A stretch of DNA of 64,000 nt from Pannonibacter sp. SL95. GTDB taxonomy: Bacteria > Pseudomonadota > Alphaproteobacteria > Rhizobiales > Stappiaceae. This document shows positions 1-8,676 of the stretch, in pieces. A program made the position numbers and the translations under genes. Under the pieces are notes generated by a model, which saw only the letters and a list, made by a program, of their open reading frames with translations, did not search any database and was not told the DNA's origin. The stretch covers positions 1-64,000 of the forward strand of contig NZ_JAPPRC010000004.1 of assembly GCF_026672425.1 (NCBI RefSeq), read 5' to 3'. How positions within the stretch are numbered: position 1 is the first letter of the stretch; each line of letters begins with the position of its first letter.

Positions 1-479
1 AGCAATGCATCTCTGACGGCTTTCCTCATCGCCCCGGCGAATCCCGATATAGGGCCGGGGCGGATTGTCGGCTTTGCGAATGAATGCCGGCCTGTTTCCG
101 ACGCGTCCCATGGGAACGGCAAGCACGGACGCCCGGCGCGGCCGGATCTGGCACCAGACTGCATCACCATCACCTTCGGATGATTGAGGCGGGTACCGAC
201 TTCGGCCGCCTCGCGTGCGGACCTGATGAGATCGAGCCGAACAGCTCGCCTCGGTCCCGAAGGATGCCGCGCTTGTTGCGGCGGCTGGACCCGGTAAAAG
301 GGAGAGCGGGGCCCAGGAGCGTGCCATCCGGCGCTGGCCCACTCTGAAACCGGTCGACAGTCTGATCATAGAGCGTCAGTCCGATGATCCGATGCGCCGC
401 GGCCGCGGTTACCAGCCTTGCCGATCAGGGCCTCAATCTCTGGCCCGATCCGGCTTGTCTCGAAACGGAAGGTCAGCAC
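1..479 (-). pseudogene. Broken Mu gpG-like virion morphogenesis gene, cut by window edge
   Basis: A GTG at 479 follows a strong GGAGG ribosome binding site (about 487-491) and opens a reading frame resembling Mu gpG-type virion morphogenesis proteins (start LTFRFETSRIGPEIEALIG). The frame stops after about 37 codons, but the similarity continues in the other frames: a segment with DRFQSGPAPDGT and RDRGELFGSI, one with AEVGTRLNHPKVMV, one with NPPRPYIGI and GDEE, and a last one with AVRDAL. At least four single-base shifts are therefore needed within 480 bases. In Mu-like phages gpG follows the MuF head gene, as here. It is either decayed or badly sequenced. The 3' end may lie outside the window. 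Confidence 0.6.
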
Positions 480-562
480 TTGAGTTTTCCTCCGCAGTAC
501 CTGGCTGATTGCGGCTGAAGCAAAGAGCCTGTAAACTTGGTTTTGCGACAGGAACGTGGGCC

Positions 563-612
563 GGCGCAGGCCTCCTTTCCGTTCCTGCGCCGGGCGGTCT
601 GCGTCGACCGCC
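563..612. other. Two adjacent hairpins after the portal-MuF gene
   Basis: Two perfect 8-bp inverted repeats stand side by side just downstream (minus strand) of the portal-MuF stop codon: GGCGCAGG/CCTGCGCC with a 13-nt loop (563-591) and GGGCGGTC/GACCGCCC with a 5-nt loop (592-612). Neither is followed by a clear T-run on the minus strand, so they are not a textbook terminator. They could slow or punctuate transcription between the head genes. Confidence 0.4.
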
Positions 613-617
613 CTTTC

Positions 618-3590
618 TCATTCCCCGGTGTTGCTCTTGTCTGTTTCCCTTCGGTACAGAAGCACGCCATGCCGCCAGGTTTCGATCTGGTTGAAGTTCG
701 GCCGGCGTTTGCCTGACTTGCCAGACTCCGCGTTGTAGGCTGTGGTGCCCCGCCATCCGAAGCGGCTCCATTCGAAAATGATCAGACCGGCAAGATCTGG
801 CGCGGCCCGAAGGTAGCGGCGTTTCAGGATCCAGGCGTTGCGGGCGGCATGCCATTCCCAATCAATCCAGATCTCGTCCGGATCTTTTAGGGCTTCCGCC
901 AGTTGAACGAGGGCTGTGGCCCGGCTCGAACTTGGCAAGCCACGCGGATTGACGAGCTTGCTTGTCCCATCTGGCCGGCGGAACAGATCGTCAGAGATCA
1001 CAACCGCATGCCCTGCCTTGTCCCGGAACAGTTCCGGTGTGTCGGGACCGGTGTCAAACTCGGCAAGGAAGGCTTCCACATAAGCCTCTTCGGGAAGTCC
1101 GGAAGCAAGCTTGCGCGTCTTGAGAGGCCGGGCGATCGAAGCCATCTCTGGCAGCTGGACAATCCCTGGCAGCTGCATCTGTGTGCCGAGGGGCTGTTGC
1201 AGTTCACGCGGCACCAGGCCGCTCGCCCAGGATCGTCCAGGCGCATAGGCCCAGCCCATGTCGACGCCCTTTGGATAGTCCAGGATCTGCCCGGTTGCCG
1301 GATCCGGTCGGCGTTCGGTCTCGATTGGCGGCGAGGGGTCGGGCCCGTCCTTGCCGAGCGTCTTCAGCTTTGCCCGCGAGACAGGCCGCACCCCGCAGCC
1401 GCATTTCCAGCCATTGGGCGGATAGTAGGTCTGCCACCATGGATCATCTGCCGGCAGGACAAGTCCGCTCCAGGCTTCGTGATCTTCGCGCGGCGTATCG
1501 GGGACCCGCGCCAGGCCATGGACATACTCCCAGTAAGGATAAACCTTCAGCACATCCGGATCGGTCATCTGACGATAGCGGCCGGCGGCATGGGCAGATT
1601 TCAGGTTCGTCTCATAGATCACCCGTGCCCGCCATTCACGCCCGCCCTTGTGATCCCATCCGTGCCGGCGGACGATCTCGTCGAACCGGTCAATGAAGCC
1701 TGGCTGGTGAACGCCCGTCTTGTCGAGCCAGCCATTGAACGGCAGGCCTTTGGCAAGGGCGTCATCGATCGCGGCCTGAAAGTCCTCGATCAGGGCGTCC
1801 CGCGTCGCACCGGCAACAACGAAGGCACGGTCGTGGGCATGGTGCAAAAGATCATGCCAGTGGTTGGTCGGCAACCTGATCTTCTGCCGATGGAAAGCGA
1901 TGGCATCAGCAAGCGGGCCATGATCGCTGTTGCCGTCATCGGCAAAGCTGGTGCTTCGCGCCTCCGCAGCACCCGCAGGTGAGGACGTCAGAAGTTTTTT
2001 TTTTGAGCCTTTGCCGGCGGCGGTAAACGACGGGAGAACGCCGGTCTCGTCCTGCACATCGGCCCGGCCGTTCAGCTCTGCCAGGGCAAGTGCATCGCCG
2101 AGGATGTTGCCCAGTGGATCCGGCTGAAGCCGGCCATATGCCTCCAGCAAGGCTTGCGATGCGTGACTGTAGTCCTTTACCCCCGAAAGGGTCTCGCGCA
2201 ATGTGCCGATCCACCCGGTCAGGGCCGGTCCGGCGAGATCGGCGACCTGGTCGACAAGATAGGATGTAGGGTCACCCTCACGTGCGGCCGCAGCGTCGGC
2301 AAAGGCAGTCGTCAACGCATCCGCGCCAGGGCTGGCCGCAAGGTCCTGGCGGGAAAAGCCGGTCACCGGCGTTTCCATCACATCTGCCAGCCAGGCTTCG
2401 ACATCATCGGGCTCAAAGCCCTCACGGCGCAACTCGTTGAGCAGACCGACCGCACCCCGCTGGCGCTCGTGCCGCGACTTTTTGAGGGCTTCCTCGTCCT
2501 TTTCATTGCTCGGACGTGGCCGCCAGACAGACGGGGGCGTGGCGCCTGGCCAGTTCAGTTCGGTGATCCAACGGATCAGGGTGTCATTGAAGGTTTCCGA
2601 CAAGGCATCGGCGTCATCGTCAATGATGGCTTCGGTTTCGTCCGCATGGGTTTCCGACGCGGCCCGGGCGCCTTCACCCTTGACGCTTGTGGAGAGCGTG
2701 CTGCCAAGCACGACTTCCGAGGTCTGTTCGTCCCAGTAGCGCACCCAGGCTTCATAGCCGGCGTCACCGCTTCGTTTTGCTTCCAGAAACTCGACTTCAG
2801 TGCCGATCGGTGCTGCCAGCGCGCCATTGGAAACGAGATCGCGCAGCAGCAGAAGTAGACGATCCTGCTCACTTGCGGCCGTTCCGGCCGGAAAACGTCC
2901 GAAAGGCGTGGGGGCAGCGAACTTCTCAAGCAGAACCATCCAGGAGGCGACACCCTCACGCTTGAACAGCACATGCCAGAACAATGTGGAGCCAAGCCCG
3001 AGGCCGTAGGGATTGTTTCCCTCGGCATCATACCGGTGAACGATGAACTTGCGTTCCGGCAGCTCGATCCCTTCAAGTCCGCTTTCCCGGGTCAGGAGCC
3101 GTGGACGCCAGTCCGGGGCAAAGCGGAAACGAGCCTGGTCATGCGCCTTGATGGCCTTCGGCGCGATCAGTCCGTCCTGGTCCAGGTGCCAGATCACTTC
3201 CGCCACCGCATAGCCCTTCAGGATGGCCTTGAGCAGATGCTTGCTGATCCCGTCGAAACCGATCCGCTTGAGCATCCTGGTGATCGCCTCGGCAATCTCC
3301 AAGTCGAGAGGTTTATCTGGATCCGCCGGCGTGACAGTCCAGCTCCGGCGCGTCACTTTGGTAAAGCGCTTGCCCAGGACCGTGCGGACACGGCCATCCC
3401 GCAAGACCTCATCATAGAGCTTCAAACCCTTGGCTGCGCCCTTTTCCCGGATAGTTGGGTCCTGAGGCTCCAGCACATTGGAAAAGAACGGAATGGTGAC
3501 ATCATTTGCGGGCGTTGCGATGAACTGTCCGCCCTGCGGCGGCACAGCACGCGCGCCAGCGGGGATCCCGGCAGACTTACCTCGAGCCAT
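618..3590 (-). CDS. Fused Mu-like portal (DUF935) / MuF head protein / PBECR2-type nuclease
   Basis: This 990-residue protein joins two phage proteins that are separate in Mu. Residues about 1-525 match the DUF935 portal family (Mu gp29), the ring through which DNA enters the capsid. Residues about 560-800 match the MuF/gp30 head morphogenesis protein, with the pattern HDRAFVVAGAT and a cysteine pair in NGWKCGCGVRPVS. Residues about 850-985 resemble the PBECR2 barnase/EndoU/RelE-like nuclease domain that some MuF proteins carry at their end (DPDEIWIDWEWH, GVLLYRRE). The start has AGGAG nine bases upstream. The domains meet at a ten-A run (1995-2004), which raises slippage or a sequencing error as the cause of the fusion. 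The terminase gene lies 71 bases upstream. Confidence 0.85.
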   Translation of the reverse strand: MARGKSAGIPAGARAVPPQGGQFIATPANDVTIPFFSNVLEPQDPTIREKGAAKGLKLYDEVLRDGRVRTVLGKRFTKVTRRSWTVTPADPDKPLDLEIAEAITRMLKRIGFDGISKHLLKAILKGYAVAEVIWHLDQDGLIAPKAIKAHDQARFRFAPDWRPRLLTRESGLEGIELPERKFIVHRYDAEGNNPYGLGLGSTLFWHVLFKREGVASWMVLLEKFAAPTPFGRFPAGTAASEQDRLLLLLRDLVSNGALAAPIGTEVEFLEAKRSGDAGYEAWVRYWDEQTSEVVLGSTLSTSVKGEGARAASETHADETEAIIDDDADALSETFNDTLIRWITELNWPGATPPSVWRPRPSNEKDEEALKKSRHERQRGAVGLLNELRREGFEPDDVEAWLADVMETPVTGFSRQDLAASPGADALTTAFADAAAAREGDPTSYLVDQVADLAGPALTGWIGTLRETLSGVKDYSHASQALLEAYGRLQPDPLGNILGDALALAELNGRADVQDETGVLPSFTAAGKGSKKKLLTSSPAGAAEARSTSFADDGNSDHGPLADAIAFHRQKIRLPTNHWHDLLHHAHDRAFVVAGATRDALIEDFQAAIDDALAKGLPFNGWLDKTGVHQPGFIDRFDEIVRRHGWDHKGGREWRARVIYETNLKSAHAAGRYRQMTDPDVLKVYPYWEYVHGLARVPDTPREDHEAWSGLVLPADDPWWQTYYPPNGWKCGCGVRPVSRAKLKTLGKDGPDPSPPIETERRPDPATGQILDYPKGVDMGWAYAPGRSWASGLVPRELQQPLGTQMQLPGIVQLPEMASIARPLKTRKLASGLPEEAYVEAFLAEFDTGPDTPELFRDKAGHAVVISDDLFRRPDGTSKLVNPRGLPSSSRATALVQLAEALKDPDEIWIDWEWHAARNAWILKRRYLRAAPDLAGLIIFEWSRFGWRGTTAYNAESGKSGKRRPNFNQIETWRHGVLLYRRETDKSNTGE
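1995..2004 (-). other. Ten-A slippery run at the portal/MuF junction
   Basis: On the minus strand the coding sequence reads GGC TCA followed by ten A and then CTT CTG, placed after residue 528 of the fusion gene. With nine A the next codons are AAC TTC TGA, an immediate stop. With eleven A the frame runs about 20 codons to a stop at 1936. Runs of this length are typical sites of transcriptional slippage or programmed frameshifting, and also typical sites of sequencing error. Its exact position at the domain junction is what makes it notable. Confidence 0.6.
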
Positions 3591-3661
3591 GTCTTTTTAC
3601 TCCTGTTGCAGGAACAGTGCGGGCGAAATTGGCTCCTTGCGGCCGGTCACTTTGCGGCACT

Positions 3662-5359
3662 TCACAGCCGGTACCCCCCGAAGCGTCCGGACGCCGGTCC
3701 TGATATCGAGCCCGCCCCTCCAAAGGCCGATGCCGACCTGGAGCTTCCTGGAGCCGTTCTAAATGTGTTGGCAGTCAATGCGCTGGCGGCTTTTGCGACC
3801 GCATTGCTCCAGAGCATTTCCAGACAGTCCGGACCGTCGTCGTGATCGGCGTCCGGCCACTGTTGCAGCTGATCGACCAGAACCTTGTGCGCTGCATTGA
3901 AACGGATGAGACCCGCATGGACCGGCGGTTGCAGCCGTTCGATCCGCAGCGCCTTGTCCGCAAGCGGAACAATGGGAACGCAAGGCATGGCAAGCCCGGC
4001 ACGCGCTGCAGCCTTCATCAGGTCGGTGCGCAACAGTTCCTGGAACTGGACACTTTCGACAAACCACAACTGACAGGCATAATCCCGCTGCAACGCAATG
4101 GCATCGGCAATGATGACGTCCGGCAAGCGGCGGCGGATCGAAGCCTCGACCACATCCAGCACCTGTGTTTCACGGTCATAGCCGCCGATCAGGATTGCCG
4201 AGGGATCACGATGCCGGTTGTTTTTGCCAAGCGAAGGGTCGATTGCACCGAAGAACAGCCAGTCCCGCTTCTTTTGCACCCACCATGTCAGATCCTGGAA
4301 CGGATTGTCCCGGGACACGGGTTTGTTCTGATATTCGCTTTCGAACGCGGAATGTTCGCCGGCCCGCTCGCGCATCAGGTAGAGCAGCGTGTGATTGTCG
4401 GGCCAGTTCAGTTCGGCGCCACGCTCCATGTCCTTGGCGTTCGCCTGGTACCATTCGTCTGCAGCTGGCTCATCGGTGAGATACAACTCTTCCCAACGGT
4501 CCCAGAGGTCCATGCGATCCGGCCATGTAAGGATGGCTCGAAACTCTGTGGCCTGCCATTGTGGCTTTCGGGAAAACCGGACGATGACGGCATCATGGTG
4601 CAGGACGGTTCCGGCATAGAGCACGTCCATGGAACCGTCAGGGGGCCCAAGTTTCAGAACAGCCTTGGAGATCCATCCTTCCAGCTTGTCGCGCTGCTTG
4701 GGATTGGCGACATTCTCGTCGTTCTCGACATCGTCCAGGATCGCAAGATCCGGGCGAAACGGGCCATGACGACGGCCACGGATCTTTTTGCCTGTCCCGA
4801 ACCCTTCGATCTTGACGTTGTTGCGCGTGACGATGTCGCCCTCGCGCCAGACACGACCCTGGCCGAAGACGTCGGGAAAATCGTATTTCAGCCTGGGATT
4901 GACCTCCAGTTCGGCCTTCAGCGCTTCGAGCATGACGGCAGCCTGTTCGAAGGCATCCATGATCAGGACAATGTAATGCTTCAGGCCGCGCACGACGCAC
5001 CAGAGCGGGAAGATCAGGGAAATATGGGTCGACTTGGCTGAGCCGCGCGGTGCGATGACCAGCTTGCGTTGACCATGAGCGGTTTCGACCATTGACGGCA
5101 GGTCGGCATAAAGATGATCGTGCAAGCGGCTGGCAGGTTTCGACAGATAGTGCGGGAAATAGGTTTCGGCAAAAAACCTGTAGCCGGTTCCGTCCGCCTG
5201 AACTTTGGCCAGCCGTTCACGCCGTCGTTCCGGATCTGCGGGAAAAGCTTCGACCTCAAGTTCGATCTTTTGCCGGAACAGATCCGCAATCTCGGCGATG
5301 CTTTTCCGGAACTCGTTTGCCTTGAGCGGCGCGCCGGGGCCATGCCGTGGCGAGATCAT
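3662..5359 (-). CDS. Phage terminase large subunit (Mu gp28-like)
   Basis: This 565-residue protein is the DNA-packaging motor and nuclease of the prophage. The N-terminal ATPase shows a Walker A-like loop (APRGSAKST, about residue 103) and a Walker B (LAILDDVEND, about residue 210). The C-terminal nuclease half has the acidic residues FFGAIDPSLG and DDGPDCLEML expected of the RNase H-like domain. The start codon overlaps the stop of the upstream gene in an ATGA, so the two are probably translationally coupled. It lies between the small terminase and portal genes, the normal order in Mu-like phages. Confidence 0.93.
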   Translation of the reverse strand: MISPRHGPGAPLKANEFRKSIAEIADLFRQKIELEVEAFPADPERRRERLAKVQADGTGYRFFAETYFPHYLSKPASRLHDHLYADLPSMVETAHGQRKLVIAPRGSAKSTHISLIFPLWCVVRGLKHYIVLIMDAFEQAAVMLEALKAELEVNPRLKYDFPDVFGQGRVWREGDIVTRNNVKIEGFGTGKKIRGRRHGPFRPDLAILDDVENDENVANPKQRDKLEGWISKAVLKLGPPDGSMDVLYAGTVLHHDAVIVRFSRKPQWQATEFRAILTWPDRMDLWDRWEELYLTDEPAADEWYQANAKDMERGAELNWPDNHTLLYLMRERAGEHSAFESEYQNKPVSRDNPFQDLTWWVQKKRDWLFFGAIDPSLGKNNRHRDPSAILIGGYDRETQVLDVVEASIRRRLPDVIIADAIALQRDYACQLWFVESVQFQELLRTDLMKAAARAGLAMPCVPIVPLADKALRIERLQPPVHAGLIRFNAAHKVLVDQLQQWPDADHDDGPDCLEMLWSNAVAKAASALTANTFRTAPGSSRSASAFGGAGSISGPASGRFGGYRL

Positions 5360-5856
5360 CCGTAAACCTCCGCAAGCCGGTCTCCAAAGGGTTCGAGGAT
5401 TTCGACGAACGCCGACGAATGCTGCGGAAACTCGATCCGGACAAACTCCGCCAGACGGGAAAGCACGTCATTGGCAACGCCCAGCTCGGACAGCTTCGGC
5501 GCAACGCGGCCGGCTGACGAGACCATCTTGTTGAAGGCGTCAGATAGCGATGCCATCAGCTTGACGCGGTCTGCGGCCTGGAGCGTTTCGGAAGACTTGA
5601 CGTCTTCGACGGTCGCTTGGAACAGGATGACGAAATCCTCGACAACGGATGCGACCACTGTCTCAAGGCCCTCGCCGGCGAGCATGGTTGCGGAACGGGC
5701 AACGTCCCAGTCATCCCCATGCTGTCGGGCATCCTTCTTCCAGCGCCGCAATGTGCTGTCAGAAATGCCAAGCGCCAGGCAGATGGTCGGCACAGACTGG
5801 CGCTCGAAGATGAAGCGTTTGCGAGCCTGCCGTTTCTTGTCTTCATCCCGTGCCAT
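5356..5856 (-). CDS. DUF1804-family probable small terminase subunit
   Basis: The protein (about 166 residues) starts MARDEDKKRQ and fits the DUF1804 family of Mu-like phages: an N-terminal helix-turn-helix (VPTICLALGISDSTLRRWKK) followed by a helical region ending HSSAFVEILEPFGDRL. In Mu-like phages this gene sits directly before the large terminase and is taken to be the DNA-recognition subunit. The ATG at 5856 was chosen; a GTG at 5889 overlapping the upstream stop is also possible. Its own stop overlaps the terminase start. Confidence 0.85.
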   Translation of the reverse strand: MARDEDKKRQARKRFIFERQSVPTICLALGISDSTLRRWKKDARQHGDDWDVARSATMLAGEGLETVVASVVEDFVILFQATVEDVKSSETLQAADRVKLMASLSDAFNKMVSSAGRVAPKLSELGVANDVLSRLAEFVRIEFPQHSSAFVEILEPFGDRLAEVYG

Positions 5857-5885
5857 CAAATGCCAATCCCGTGGTATCAGGCCTG

Positions 5886-6095
5886 TCACACACCGATCTT
5901 GTCCTTGACGAAGGCAATGCCGATCGAGATCACACCGGAGGCGACAACCGAATTGGCAAATGTGCGCCGTTCAACGGTGCGCAAGCGTTCGTCCTGGCGC
6001 GTAATCTGCCCCTCAAGACCGTCGACCTTCTTGTCGATCCCGATCAGGAGGCCTTCGATCTTGCCGAGGCGCTGGCTGATATCATCGCTCATCAT
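5886..6095 (-). CDS. Small phage protein: coiled coil plus one membrane segment
   Basis: 69 residues. The first 45 form a charged heptad-like helix (ISQRLGKIEGLLIGIDKKVD and on), and the end is a short hydrophobic segment (SVVASGVISIGIAFV). This layout resembles small XhlA-like or Rz-related accessory proteins found near phage lysis genes. It lies between the holin-like gene and the small terminase. No specific family is claimed. Confidence 0.65.
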   Translation of the reverse strand: MMSDDISQRLGKIEGLLIGIDKKVDGLEGQITRQDERLRTVERRTFANSVVASGVISIGIAFVKDKIGV

Positions 6096-6158
6096 CAGGG
6101 CTCCTGGATCAGCGGGCGTTAAGCCGGAGCCGGTCTAACGGCCCAAAGCTGATCGTTG

Positions 6159-6584
6159 TTAAGAGGCGCTAGCGCCGGCTGTGAAAGAAGCCGCGCGCAA
6201 CCTTTTCCATGGGACGGGTGAGGAAATACGCAGCGACAATCCAGCCTGCCCATTCGTCGAGGGGGCGGGCAGAGCTGCGACGTTCCAGGTGAAGTGAAAC
6301 AGGCTATCTGCGACAACAGCGCCCGACCAGATAGCAATGGGCCAGGCGAAGGCTGGCCGGATCAGGGCGGTGACCCACCAGCCCTGTTCGGCCAGGACTA
6401 TGTCGCGTGCTGCCTGCCGGACCGCCAGTTCCGACCGGACGGTTTCTACGGTCACTTCGGCGCGCAGCTTGTCGCGGCCGTTCTCGATATCGGCTTTGCG
6501 TTCAAGATGGCTGAGGATGCGATCGGCAACGCCACCACCAAGGCTGCCAACGAGCCAGATGCCAAAACGGAACAGGAGCGTCAT
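6159..6584 (-). CDS. Holin-like membrane protein with 3' frameshift
   Basis: The protein starts with a hydrophobic segment (LLFRFGIWLVGSLGGG), followed by a charged amphipathic helix and a second hydrophobic pair (ALIRPAFAWPIAIWSGAVVA), as in phage holins with three membrane segments. It overlaps the endolysin stop by four bases. After the residues NVAALPAP the natural continuation LDEWAGWIVAAYFLTRPMEK is found in another frame, ending at a TAG near 6169. The shift falls at a run of five C near 6258. The annotated last 35 residues are therefore probably out of frame, through mutation or a homopolymer sequencing error. Confidence 0.7.
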   Translation of the reverse strand: MTLLFRFGIWLVGSLGGGVADRILSHLERKADIENGRDKLRAEVTVETVRSELAVRQAARDIVLAEQGWWVTALIRPAFAWPIAIWSGAVVADSLFHFTWNVAALPAPSTNGQAGLSLRISSPVPWKRLRAASFTAGASAS

Positions 6585-7798
6585 CCGACATGCCTCCAGG
6601 TCTTTGCGTCCTCAAGCCGCCGGCGCTTGATTTGCCAGGCGATAACAATGACGGCGAGGCCGGTCAGCGCAAACACGGTCCATGTGTTGCCGGTCACCAA
6701 GTCGAGAAGCGGTTGCACGTCTGCGCGAATTGAACGGATGAGATCGATGCCGCCGGAGACCTGACCCGCCAGGTCAGAAAGAAAGCCGCGCTCGCCACTC
6801 TCAAGTCCGCCGGCTGCCGCTCCCGTGCCGGTCAGTGCCATGCCGATGCGCGACAGCCAGTCCGCCTTGCGAACCGTCTGTGATCCCTGGCGGCGAAGGT
6901 CCTGGACAGTAAGCCCCTGGCGTTCAGCATTCGGTTCGACAAGGCCGGATGCCTTGGCGAGCATTTCTTCCGTCTTTGGACCGACAATGCCATCAGCCTT
7001 GAGGCCATGCTCGACCTGGAACGAGACCACCGCACGACGTGTCGCTGGCCCGAAGTCGCCATCGGCCCTGACCACGAACCCCAGTTCTGAAAGGCGGGAT
7101 TGCAGGGCCTTCACGCGGTAACCGTCTGCGCCAAGGCTGAGCGACGAGGGGGCCTCACTTGCGGGTTCGCTCGCGCCGGCTGCAGCGCACAGCTCATTGT
7201 AGGCTGCCACCATTCGCCCGGCATAGTAATCCACCTGTCCTGGACCGTTGTAGCGCCGTGCGACCGCACGAAAGTCTTTGGTTCGCAGCGCCTCGGCAAG
7301 CCCGCTGCGAAGCAGGAAAGTCAGAAAGGCATCGATCTGGGAAGCTTCGCTCGCAGCCATTGCCTGGACGAAGGCAATCACTGAATCAAAGCCACAGATC
7401 TTGTGATTGAAGCCCATGATCTGGGCTGATCCGAAGCTGACCGACATCAGCGCGGCTCGCTCATCGAGCGCGGCCATCTGCTCCAGGCGGTCCCAGCGCT
7501 GGTCAGAACCAGCGCCTCCAAGTCCTGCATAGTTCGCCTTCGACCATTTCGGTGAGGCGAGCCCCATGGTCATCGCCCTGGCGCGTTTGGATTTCGGCAG
7601 TTCGCGCCAGAAGACGTGACGTTCTGGCAGAATGATCAGCCGCCCCTGGGCATCGAATGGCTCTCCGCCGCTTTCGACGTCGAGGATTGCGTGAAGGACA
7701 TTGACCTCACAGCCAATCCGGGCCGCCGCCGACTTGATCTGGGTCGCGCGATCTGTCCGCTTGCCCTGGGCTTGGCGCAGGTGCTGCACAATCGACAT
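6581..7798 (-). CDS. Phage endolysin: N-acetylmuramidase + peptidoglycan-binding domain + C-terminal TM
   Basis: 405 residues. Residues about 20-205 match the N-acetylmuramidase (DUF3380) family (AILDVESGGEPF, ILPERHVFWRE, VSFGSAQIMGFNH, ARRYNGPGQV). Residues about 220-285 are a peptidoglycan-binding-1 repeat (VKALQSRLSELGF, DGDFGPATRRAVVSFQ, DGIVGPKTEEML). A hydrophobic segment near the C-terminus (VFALTGLAVIVIAW) could anchor it in the membrane. It breaks the murein for phage release. It is the first gene after a 136-bp non-coding gap that probably holds the Mor-activated promoter. Confidence 0.9.
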   Translation of the reverse strand: MSIVQHLRQAQGKRTDRATQIKSAAARIGCEVNVLHAILDVESGGEPFDAQGRLIILPERHVFWRELPKSKRARAMTMGLASPKWSKANYAGLGGAGSDQRWDRLEQMAALDERAALMSVSFGSAQIMGFNHKICGFDSVIAFVQAMAASEASQIDAFLTFLLRSGLAEALRTKDFRAVARRYNGPGQVDYYAGRMVAAYNELCAAAGASEPASEAPSSLSLGADGYRVKALQSRLSELGFVVRADGDFGPATRRAVVSFQVEHGLKADGIVGPKTEEMLAKASGLVEPNAERQGLTVQDLRRQGSQTVRKADWLSRIGMALTGTGAAAGGLESGERGFLSDLAGQVSGGIDLIRSIRADVQPLLDLVTGNTWTVFALTGLAVIVIAWQIKRRRLEDAKTWRHVG

Positions 7799-7888
7799 AG
7801 TGGCTCCTCACGGAATGCGTGTCGGAAACCACTTTGGATGTCGGAATAGGGGAATGCGCCGGAACAGTTCCTGCGGATCGGGACTTAG

Positions 7889-7921
7889 GTTGCCGGGAAC
7901 CCTGCGCGGATTTTCGGCAAC
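7889..7921. promoter_or_regulatory. Dyad in the presumed middle/late promoter region
   Basis: The only gap between mor and the endolysin gene (7799-7934) contains a perfect 7-bp dyad GTTGCCG/CGGCAAC with a 19-bp spacer. In Mu the Mor/C activators bind dyads just upstream of the middle and late promoters, so this is a candidate activator site for the lysis-packaging-head operon. No -10 box was assigned. Confidence 0.35.
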
Positions 7922-7934
7922 GAGCCTTCCACGA

Positions 7935-8372
7935 TCACAACTGGTGCTGGGCCCCTGTCTTGGGGTCAGCATTTGACAACCAATCTTCCAGATCGATCTG
8001 GCGTTCGTCAACCTTCACACGCTTGGCAGGCCGTTTCCGATCGGCAAGAAGGATCCGGACATAGCGTTCGGAGACATGCAGGGCCAGGGCAATTTCGAGG
8101 CTGCTCTGGCCTTCGCGGTTGAGCCGCCGGGCCGCCGCTTTCGTATCGATCCGCTCCCGGCGCGTCGGCACATAGAACTTGTTCCCGGCAAGTTCTTTGA
8201 TGAGAAGATCCGCCGTTTCCCGCTTGAGCCTGGACAGCGGATTGTCAGGGCTGAATGTCAGGGGCACCTTGATCTCGACACCTGGCAGGACGGACAGCAA
8301 CTCAAGCGCAACTGCCTGACCGCAGATGTCGGCAATGTCCGCCATGTCCTCGGAAAAGAACGATCTAGCCAT
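7935..8372 (-). CDS. Mor-family transcription activator of the prophage
   Basis: 145 residues, matching the Mu Mor/C activator family. The N-terminal half is a dimerisation region (LSVLPGVEIKVPL), and the C-terminal half holds a helix-turn-helix (EGQSSLEIALALHVSERYVR). In Mu-like phages it turns on the middle or late genes once replication has begun. Here it is the last gene of the early run and lies directly before the lysis operon, which fits that role. The start overlaps the preceding gene by eight bases. Confidence 0.85.
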   Translation of the reverse strand: MARSFFSEDMADIADICGQAVALELLSVLPGVEIKVPLTFSPDNPLSRLKRETADLLIKELAGNKFYVPTRRERIDTKAAARRLNREGQSSLEIALALHVSERYVRILLADRKRPAKRVKVDERQIDLEDWLSNADPKTGAQHQL

Positions 8373-8676
8373 GGCAGTCGCCCCTCATGAACGGTGTCTG
8401 AGGTGGCAGCAAAGCGATGTCCTGACCAGAACTCGTCCTTTCTTTCAGCGCCATTCTTTTGCTGGACAGAAGGACAGTGACGACGGTGCGGTTCAGGATC
8501 ACATAACGAACACCATCTCGAACGACGGCGCTTGCTCCGGCCGCGATCGCGCGTTTCGTTTCGCTGAGGATCAGTCCGCGCACGGCCTCAACATCCAGAT
8601 CAAGGACGCGCTCCAGATAGCGCAGCACCGCGTGATCCGAAACTGCGGCTTCAGGCACACTGGGGCGAGACGTCAT
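8365..8676 (-). CDS. Phage protein of unknown function
   Basis: About 103 residues starting MTSRPSVPEA; the ATG overlaps the gemA stop as ATGA, which is why this start was preferred over upstream ones. It shows a helical stretch (DHAVLRYLERVLDLDVEAVR) and a short strand-rich region (GVRYVILNRTVVTVLLSSKR). The HAVLRYLERV pattern recurs in small phage proteins near gemA, but no function is assigned. It overlaps mor at its 3' end. Confidence 0.65.
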   Translation of the reverse strand: MTSRPSVPEAAVSDHAVLRYLERVLDLDVEAVRGLILSETKRAIAAGASAVVRDGVRYVILNRTVVTVLLSSKRMALKERTSSGQDIALLPPQTPFMRGDCHG

